From assembly GCF_024449095.1 (NCBI RefSeq), contig NZ_CP024627.1, positions 2,852,001 to 2,916,000 on the forward strand: 64,000 nt of DNA, given 5' to 3'. This DNA comes from Vibrio coralliilyticus. GTDB taxonomy: Bacteria; Pseudomonadota; Gammaproteobacteria; Enterobacterales; Vibrionaceae. The position numbers were made by a program, and so were the translations under genes. Positions within the stretch are counted from its first letter, which is position 1. Each line of letters opens with the position of its first letter. Shown one piece after another: positions 58,521 to 64,000 of the stretch. The notes below the pieces were generated by a model. The model did not search any database and was not told the origin of the DNA. It saw only the letters and a list, made by a program, of their open reading frames with translations.

Positions 58521-59085
58521 AAGTCAGCTCCAGATAGTGACAACATTGATCGTAATTTACCGCAACGGAATATCGCATGGATCCAGTGAAATTACTAGCC
58601 GCAATCCATGAAGATCCTCACCTTAAGTGGTAAACAGATTAAAGATCGCAAATGATCAAGTTCACAAGATGGAAAAGTTAACATTTTTTTATCATCGGAG
58701 AGATTCAGAATTATCTGCCGCGCTGACTGCCTAGCGACAACCTGAAAGATTGAGTTTTTATTTTTCATCTCTGCATATCTTCAGAATGGCAGTAACTGCA
58801 TAGAAATATATCTTCAAACCAAGTTATATCGTAGTTGTGAATAGCTATGCTGAATTGTGTTTTTTTCTCTCAAGTTCATCAATGTCATAAGGCGCATAGT
58901 AACGCATTGGTTCGCTTATCTAATCCACCCCATCTCTTTAGATAAAAACCACAAAAATAACCGAGTTAATAAAATTAAAAACCACAAAAATAATAAAAAG
59001 CAGTTATTGAAACCAACATTATCACTTGCATCTTGATAACAACCTTGTCATAAATACGCACTGGATATTATTGTAAGGATGCAAA
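58521..59085 (+). promoter_or_regulatory. arcA upstream region with ARG box and 18-bp direct repeats
   Basis: No gene in these 565 nt. TGAATAGCTATGCT at 58838-58851 matches the ARG-box core and shares the 10-base core atagctatgc with the box ahead of argR. It is 235 nt upstream of the arcA start. Nearer the gene, the 18-mer taaaaaccacaaaaataa occurs twice, at 58943-58960 and 58976-58993, 33 bp apart. The last 90 nt hold the promoter; no clear FNR or CRP site is seen. Confidence 0.6.
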
Positions 59086-60306
59086 ATGAGTAAGTTGTAC
59101 GTAGGCTCAGAAGTAGGCCAGTTAAGACGTGTATTGTTAGCTCGACCAGAACGAGCACTAACCCACCTTACCCCTTCAAACTGCCATGAGCTACTGTTTG
59201 ACGATGTTCTTGCTGTCGAAGCTGCAGGTGAAGAACATGATCAGTTTGCACAAACGCTGACAAATCAAGGTGTCGAAGTTCTGCTTCTTCACGATCTATT
59301 AGTCGAAACTTTGGCTGTAAAAGAAGCTAAAGAGTGGCTGCTTGATACGCAAATTTCTGATTTCCGTTATGGTCCGACATTCGCTCGTGATCTTCGCCAT
59401 TATCTGTCTGATATGGATAATGAGCACCTAGCAACTGTGTTACTCGGCGGTTTAGCATATTCGGAATTACCAATCCAATCCTCTTCGATGCTACCAAGAA
59501 TGCATCGACCGCTAGACTTTGTGATTGAACCTCTGCCCAATCATCTTTTCACCCGAGACACTTCATGTTGGGTCTACGGCGGTGTGTCACTCAATCCTAT
59601 GATGAAACCCGCTCGTCAGCGTGAAACCAACCACTTACGTGCCATTTATCGCTGGCACCCAGTCTTTGCAGGGCAAGACTTCATCAAATACTTTGGTGAT
59701 GAAGATCTACACTATGACAATGCCAATATCGAAGGTGGAGACGTACTGGTTATCGGTAAAGGTGCAGTCCTAGTGGGAATGTCTGAGCGTACTACAGCGC
59801 AAGGTGTAGAAAACCTCGCAGCCAACCTGTTCAAAAACGGTCAGGCGAAAGAAGTTATTGCCATTGACCTGCCCAAGCACCGTTCATGCATGCACTTAGA
59901 TACCGTCATGACGCACATGGATGTGGACACTTTCTCGGTTTATCCAGAGATCATGCGTAAAGATTTGGATACTTGGCGTCTGACGCCGAAAGGTGACAAT
60001 GAGATGAAGGTAGAACAGGTACCTAGCTATACGCATGCTATCGAAGAAGCGCTGGGGGTTGATTACCTAAAGATCATCACAACTGGCGGTGACAACTACG
60101 AAGCTGAGCGAGAGCAGTGGAACGATGCGAATAACGTCTTGACGGTTAAGCCTGGCGTGGTTATCGGTTATGAGCGTAACGTTTACACCAACGAGAAGTA
60201 CGACAAAGCAGGTATCGAAGTCCTGACCATTCCGGGTAATGAACTTGGCCGCGGTCGCGGTGGTGCTCGTTGTATGAGCTGTCCGATTGAGCGTGACGAT
60301 ATTTAG
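59086..60306 (+). CDS. arcA: Arginine deiminase
   Basis: A 406-residue arginine deiminase that hydrolyses arginine to citrulline and ammonia, the first step of the arginine dihydrolase route, giving ATP and pH protection. The nucleophilic Cys396 is in [35 protein letters not shown] near 219-238, and the FTRDTSC block near 158-164, hold other active-site residues. No arcB, arcC or antiporter follows: a terminator ends the unit. argF in the window may serve as partner. Confidence 0.96.
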   Translation: MSKLYVGSEVGQLRRVLLARPERALTHLTPSNCHELLFDDVLAVEAAGEEHDQFAQTLTNQGVEVLLLHDLLVETLAVKEAKEWLLDTQISDFRYGPTFARDLRHYLSDMDNEHLATVLLGGLAYSELPIQSSSMLPRMHRPLDFVIEPLPNHLFTRDTSCWVYGGVSLNPMMKPARQRETNHLRAIYRWHPVFAGQDFIKYFGDEDLHYDNANIEGGDVLVIGKGAVLVGMSERTTAQGVENLAANLFKNGQAKEVIAIDLPKHRSCMHLDTVMTHMDVDTFSVYPEIMRKDLDTWRLTPKGDNEMKVEQVPSYTHAIEEALGVDYLKIITTGGDNYEAEREQWNDANNVLTVKPGVVIGYERNVYTNEKYDKAGIEVLTIPGNELGRGRGGARCMSCPIERDDI

Positions 60307-60321
60307 AGCCGAGAGAAACTA

Positions 60322-60353
60322 AAAAGGGTTGATGTCAAAACATCAACCCTTTT
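60322..60353 (+). terminator. arcA terminator
   Basis: A perfect stem aaaagggttgatg / catcaaccctttt with a 6-nt loop; T tract follows. It may also serve the convergent aminotransferase gene. Confidence 0.9.
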
Positions 60354-60366
60354 ATTGTTTAAGCAG

Positions 60367-61488
60367 TTACTGCGTTAATGACTCTTCCAGCGCTCTCAAA
60401 CAGAGTGCAACATTTTCAGCTCGGGCACCGTAGCCCATAATACCGATACGCCATGCCTTACCCGCTAATGCCCCCAAACCTGCACCAATTTCGAGATTGT
60501 AGTTTTCCAGTAAATGGTTGCGAACCCCTGCATCATCGACGCCTTGAGGAATGTAGACCGCATTGAGCTGAGGCAAACGTGATTCTGCTGCCACAACGAA
60601 CTCAAAACCTAACTTTTCGAGGCCCAACTTCAGCTTTTCATGCATATCACTATGACGCTGCCAAGCATTCTCTAATCCTTCATTCTTAAGGATTAATAGA
60701 GATTCATGCAGCGCATACAGGCTATTTACTGGCGCTGTATGATGGTAACTACGCTTGCCTTCCCCACTCCAATAGCCCAGCACTAAACTCTGATCTAAGA
60801 ACCAACTCTGGACAGGAGTTTTACGTGCCTGAATCTTTTCAATGGCAAGAGGAGAAAAGGTCACTGGTGATAAGCCAGGGACACAAGATAGACATTTCTG
60901 GCTGCCTGAATACACCGCATCTAGCTGCCATTCATCAACTTTCAGTGGTACACCACCTAAAGAAGTCACGGCATCAACTATTGTTAGCACACCGTGCGCT
61001 TTTGCAAGTTTACCTAGTGCTTCAGCATCGCTGCATGCGCCTGTCGATGTTTCTGCGTGAACGAATGACAGGATCTTCGCATCTGGATTCTCTTTCAGTG
61101 CTTGCTCAACTTTATCGACCGAGACAGGAGTGCCCCACTCATCATCAACCACCACAGCAACACCGCCCGCTCGAACTACATTTTCGCGCATACGCTCGCC
61201 AAATACGCCATTGCGACAAACGATTACCTTCTCACCCGGTTCAATCAGGTTAACAAAACAGGTTTCCATACCTGCACTGCCCGGTGCAGAAACCGCAATA
61301 GTGAATTCATTTTCAGTCTGAAAGGCGTACTTAAGTAGCTGTTTTAACTCATCCATCATCTTGATAAATAGCGGGTCAAGGTGGCCCACTGTTGGACGAC
61401 TCAAAGCCTGTAGAACTTGAGGAGAAATATCCGAAGGGCCTGGGCCCATAAGAATACGATGAGGGGGGATAAAGCTTTGAATAGTCAT
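60367..61488 (-). CDS. Alanine-glyoxylate/serine-pyruvate type aminotransferase
   Basis: A 373-residue class V PLP aminotransferase. The cofactor Lys is K198 in YSGSQKCLS; MGPGPSDISPQVL near 14-26 and VDAVTSLGGVPLKVDEW near 171-187 hold other PLP contacts. Likely substrates are glyoxylate or pyruvate with Ala or Ser; the exact pair cannot be read from sequence. It is convergent with arcA and divergent from lysC. Confidence 0.9.
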   Translation of the reverse strand: MTIQSFIPPHRILMGPGPSDISPQVLQALSRPTVGHLDPLFIKMMDELKQLLKYAFQTENEFTIAVSAPGSAGMETCFVNLIEPGEKVIVCRNGVFGERMRENVVRAGGVAVVVDDEWGTPVSVDKVEQALKENPDAKILSFVHAETSTGACSDAEALGKLAKAHGVLTIVDAVTSLGGVPLKVDEWQLDAVYSGSQKCLSCVPGLSPVTFSPLAIEKIQARKTPVQSWFLDQSLVLGYWSGEGKRSYHHTAPVNSLYALHESLLILKNEGLENAWQRHSDMHEKLKLGLEKLGFEFVVAAESRLPQLNAVYIPQGVDDAGVRNHLLENYNLEIGAGLGALAGKAWRIGIMGYGARAENVALCLRALEESLTQ

Positions 61489-61711
61489 TGTTCGCTCCTT
61501 GAAACTGATCTGCTCTTTATTGATTTGTCTTTACATTAAAACAAATCACTACATGCGGCAATTGACCATAAGAGCTCAGGTCAAACCACTGTCACAAGTT
61601 TGTTAATTCACAAGGGGAAGAAAGAACCAACTTCCCATTGACAAAGGTCACATAAAAACGTTCAATGCAGAATATATGGTGAATTTTTATGCCGCCATAT
61701 ACATGCATTTT
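61489..61711. promoter_or_regulatory. Aminotransferase/lysC divergent promoter region
   Basis: These 223 nt hold the start regions of the aminotransferase mRNA (minus) and the lysC mRNA (plus). No gene or repeat is seen. Confidence 0.4.
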
Positions 61712-61881
61712 GCAGAAGAGGAGCACTACCCAGGTAGGTGTTTTGTGGAGCCACAACTCCGATACAAATCACTGAGGGGGAGTAGTGCCGAGGTAGATCA
61801 ACGTTGTGGTTTTGATCTGTCGGTTGACTTGGGTTGACTCCCATCAACTGTCATCAGCTCCGTCTGATGAAGAGCTTCTGA
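61712..61881 (+). promoter_or_regulatory. Lysine riboswitch (L box) of lysC
   Basis: The leader matches the lysine riboswitch in order and content: cagaagaggagcac, then a stem, then actgaggggga with a following gccgagg block, then paired arms and the closing cttctg which pairs with cagaag to form P1 (about 61713-61718 with 61875-61880). Lysine binding should reduce lysC expression. No strong terminator follows, so control of translation start is more likely than attenuation. Confidence 0.93.
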
Positions 61882-61975
61882 GGTAAACCTTACACAATAA
61901 AACCTCTCAATACGCTCATTCTCTCTTCAAGCAAGGATTACTAATTTACTTTCAGGAAGTTGTGGGAGAAATGCC

Positions 61976-63328
61976 GTGGGCAATTTTAACGTTGCTAAAT
62001 TTGGTGGAACCAGTGTCGCTAACTTTGAAGCCATGAGTCGCTGTGCTGCGATCATTGAGCAAAACCCAAACACAAAGTTAGTCGTCAGCAGTGCCTGTTC
62101 AGGCGTGACAAACTTATTAGTCGAACTCGCGAATGGAGTTCAAGATCAGACAGAGCGCAGTGCGATTCTAACCAAACTCGCCAGTATTCATGATGCGGTA
62201 CTCAATCAACTAGAAGATGCAACTCAAGCAGCCAGCGAGGTCTACTCTATTCTAGATACCGTCACAAGTTTGGCAGAAGCTGCTTCGATTCAGTCAAGTA
62301 CTAAGCTGACGGATCACCTTGTCGCCTGTGGTGAACTGATGTCTACACACCTGTTGGCCCAGTTAATGAGGGAACGTGGTATCAATGCGGTACGCTTTGA
62401 TATTCGTGACGTACTACGCACAGATGATAATTTTGGTAAAGCAGAACCGGAACTGGCCACTATTCGTCAACAAGCGCAAGCATTGCTTATCCCGTTATGC
62501 CAACAACAGGTTGTGGTAACTCAAGGCTTTATCGGTGCCGATGCAGATGGCAATACCACGACACTCGGTCGAGGTGGCAGCGATTACAGTGCCGCACTTA
62601 TTGCCGAAGCGGTTGAAGCGCAGGGGCTGGAGATTTGGACCGATGTACCGGGCATTTATACCACTGACCCACGTATTGCCCCAAAAGCATCACCTATCTC
62701 TGAGATCAGCTTCAGTGAAGCCTCTGAAATGGCCAATTTTGGCGCCAAGATCCTTCACCCTTCGACGCTAATTCCTGCTCTTCGCCATGATATTCCAGTC
62801 TTTGTCGGTTCATCAAAGCAACCCGAAAAAGGCGGCACGTGGATTCGCCATCAAGTCGAGAGCTCACCTCTCTTCCGTGCTCTGGCTTTACGATGTAACC
62901 AGACCATGGTGACGCTGCGCAGCGCGCAGATGTTCCATGCTTACGGCTTCCTGGCCAAAGTATTTGAAATTCTGGCGAAGCACAAGATTTCGGTAGATTT
63001 GATTACCACTTCAGAGATCAGTGTCAGTCTAACGCTTGACCAAACCGACACATCTGGTGGTGCTCCTCAGTTACCTGAAGCTGCACGTCTTGAGCTGGAA
63101 GAGCTGTGTACGGTTGAAGTAGAACATAACCTGTGTCTGGTCGCGCTGATTGGCAACAATATGAGTGAGAGCAAAGGTTATGCAAAACAAGTATTTGGAA
63201 CATTAGAAGAGTTTAACATGAGAATGATCTGCTATGGCGCAAGCCCTCACAACCTGTGTTTCTTAGTTGATGAGTCAGACGCAAAGCTAGCGATTCAGAA
63301 GCTGCACACTGAATTGTTTGAGAAGTAA
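61976..63328 (+). CDS. lysC: Lysine-sensitive aspartokinase III
   Basis: A 450-residue aspartokinase, length of E. coli LysC (449). KFGGTSVANFEAMSRCA near 8-24, the TTTLGRGGSDYSAALIAEAV block near 194-213, and WTDVPGIYTTDPR near 219-231 are present. The C-terminal ACT pair binds lysine. The start is a GTG at 61976 with GGGAG 7 nt ahead; an ATG five bases upstream is out of frame. The riboswitch and the ACT domains give two layers of lysine feedback. Confidence 0.96.
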   Translation: MGNFNVAKFGGTSVANFEAMSRCAAIIEQNPNTKLVVSSACSGVTNLLVELANGVQDQTERSAILTKLASIHDAVLNQLEDATQAASEVYSILDTVTSLAEAASIQSSTKLTDHLVACGELMSTHLLAQLMRERGINAVRFDIRDVLRTDDNFGKAEPELATIRQQAQALLIPLCQQQVVVTQGFIGADADGNTTTLGRGGSDYSAALIAEAVEAQGLEIWTDVPGIYTTDPRIAPKASPISEISFSEASEMANFGAKILHPSTLIPALRHDIPVFVGSSKQPEKGGTWIRHQVESSPLFRALALRCNQTMVTLRSAQMFHAYGFLAKVFEILAKHKISVDLITTSEISVSLTLDQTDTSGGAPQLPEAARLELEELCTVEVEHNLCLVALIGNNMSESKGYAKQVFGTLEEFNMRMICYGASPHNLCFLVDESDAKLAIQKLHTELFEK

Positions 63329-63344
63329 TAATAGAGCAGAGAAC

Positions 63345-63377
63345 AAAAAAGGGTTGGCGCTAAAACGCCAACCCTTT
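63345..63377. terminator. lysC/pmbA bidirectional terminator
   Basis: A perfect stem aaagggttggcg / cgccaaccctttt-type (63348-63359, 63366-63377), A tract before and T-rich tail after. It separates two convergent genes. Confidence 0.88.
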
Positions 63378-63407
63378 CAATTTGTATCAGTGGTAAAACC
63401 GAGAATG

Positions 63408-64000
63408 TTACTCACCCGCCACTTTCATCGACTCAATCAGAATCGAACCCGTCTGGATTTGTGAGCGGGTTTCAACATCATTACCAACCGCGACAATCTG
63501 ATTAAACATATCTTTCAGGTTGCTGGCGATTGTCACTTCAGAAACAGGATATTGGATTTGACCATTCTCTACCCAGAAGCCTGCCGCTCCTCGTGAGTAA
63601 TCACCGGTGACGATATTCACGCCCTGCCCCATCACTTCGGTGACAAGGAAGCCCGTTCCCAGTTCTTTAAGCATCTGCTCAAAGTCTTGCCCCGTCGATT
63701 GAACGAACCAGTTATGAATACCACCAGCGTGACCCGTTGGCGCCATATCCATTTTACGCGCGGCATAGCTGGTTAATAGGTATGTCGCGAGCACACCGTC
63801 GGTAATGATTTCACGATCTTGGGTTGTAACACCTTCGCTATCAAATGGGCTCGACGCTAAACCGCGTAGAACATGAGGTTTTTCAGAAATATTAAACCAG
63901 TCTGGCAGTACCTGCTGACCGAGATGATCAAGTAAGAATGACGACTTGCGATACAGGTTACCGCCACTGATTGCCATCACCAGGTGTCCAAGTAAACCCG
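63408..64000 (-). CDS. pmbA: Metalloprotease PmbA (TldE), C-terminal part
   Basis: Visible are the last 197 codons; the frame stays open through the right edge, with [20 protein letters not shown] at the border, so the N-terminal half is outside. The block [19 protein letters not shown] and the [20 protein letters not shown] block are TldD/PmbA hallmarks. PmbA and TldD form a heterodimeric protease used in microcin maturation and CcdA degradation. Confidence 0.93.
   Translation of the reverse strand, partial: GLLGHLVMAISGGNLYRKSSFLLDHLGQQVLPDWFNISEKPHVLRGLASSPFDSEGVTTQDREIITDGVLATYLLTSYAARKMDMAPTGHAGGIHNWFVQSTGQDFEQMLKELGTGFLVTEVMGQGVNIVTGDYSRGAAGFWVENGQIQYPVSEVTIASNLKDMFNQIVAVGNDVETRSQIQTGSILIESMKVAGE

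Noticed and set aside
61971..62036. ATG five bases before the GTG start of lysC
   Set aside because: It is in a different frame and soon stops; the GTG gives the conserved aspartokinase N-terminus.

Overview
The window is a stretch of a Vibrio chromosome, almost certainly the large chromosome. Three things point to this. The gene neighbourhoods are those of Vibrionaceae: gshA-lipoprotein-luxS, oadGAB next to a Ser/Arg tRNA array and csrA, alaS-recX-recA-pncC-mutS, lptFG/pepA-holC-valS, rluA/rapA, and argF/pyrBI/ridA/mdh/argR. The proteins read as close Vibrio homologues. The regulatory RNAs and operators (LexA box, ARG boxes, lysine riboswitch, pyrBI attenuator) are of gamma-proteobacterial type. 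The species cannot be fixed from the sequence alone.

Layout. Positions 1 to about 5.7 kb look like the end of an integrative element next to a tRNA-Leu(CAA) gene. They hold a truncated unknown gene, a DUF2787 protein, two unknown small proteins, a tyrosine recombinase, and a two-gene operon encoding a two-TM/coiled-coil/GAF protein and a Panacea (DUF4065, SocA-like) protein. This operon is the best candidate for an undescribed system in the window. It lies between two unusual palindromic sequences, one near the integrase start and one, a duplicated bipartite ACCATGGT motif, upstream of its promoter. From 6 to 17 kb come an RDD membrane protein, luxS, a lysozyme-fold lipoprotein, gshA, an M16 protease, yqaA, an oxidoreductase and the sodium-pump oxaloacetate decarboxylase operon. 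From 17.4 to 18.4 kb there are eight tRNA genes (six Arg-ACG, two Ser-GCT), partly in a 246-bp tandem duplication. From 18.5 to 35.4 kb comes a conserved housekeeping block: csrA, an aspartokinase, alaS, recX, recA with a LexA box, pncC, mutS, lptG, lptF, pepA, holC and valS.

From 35 to 46.6 kb the genes are an M48 peptidase/YjgN pair, an orphan periplasmic binding protein, a D-2-hydroxyacid dehydrogenase, rluA, a divergent Nramp-like transporter, rapA and a PIN-PhoH protein. From 46.7 to 52 kb an arginine/pyrimidine block (argF, pyrL leader, pyrBI, ridA, an unlisted 54-residue ORF, mdh, argR) carries ARG-box candidates. From 52 to 56.6 kb there is a TAXI-type TRAP transporter with an associated universal stress protein. 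The last part holds a DUF2061 protein behind a strong Fur-box match, a catalytic-domain-free GH2-like protein, rraB, arcA (arginine deiminase) behind an ARG-box candidate, an aminotransferase, lysC under a lysine riboswitch, and the 3' part of pmbA.

How it fits together. argF, argR and arcA share ARG-box-like palindromes, which links arginine synthesis and deiminase catabolism under ArgR. Carbamoyl phosphate is shared by argF and pyrBI. The two aspartokinases differ in apparent control, one with a riboswitch and one without. Nearly every transcription unit ends in a clear intrinsic terminator, many of them usable from both sides.
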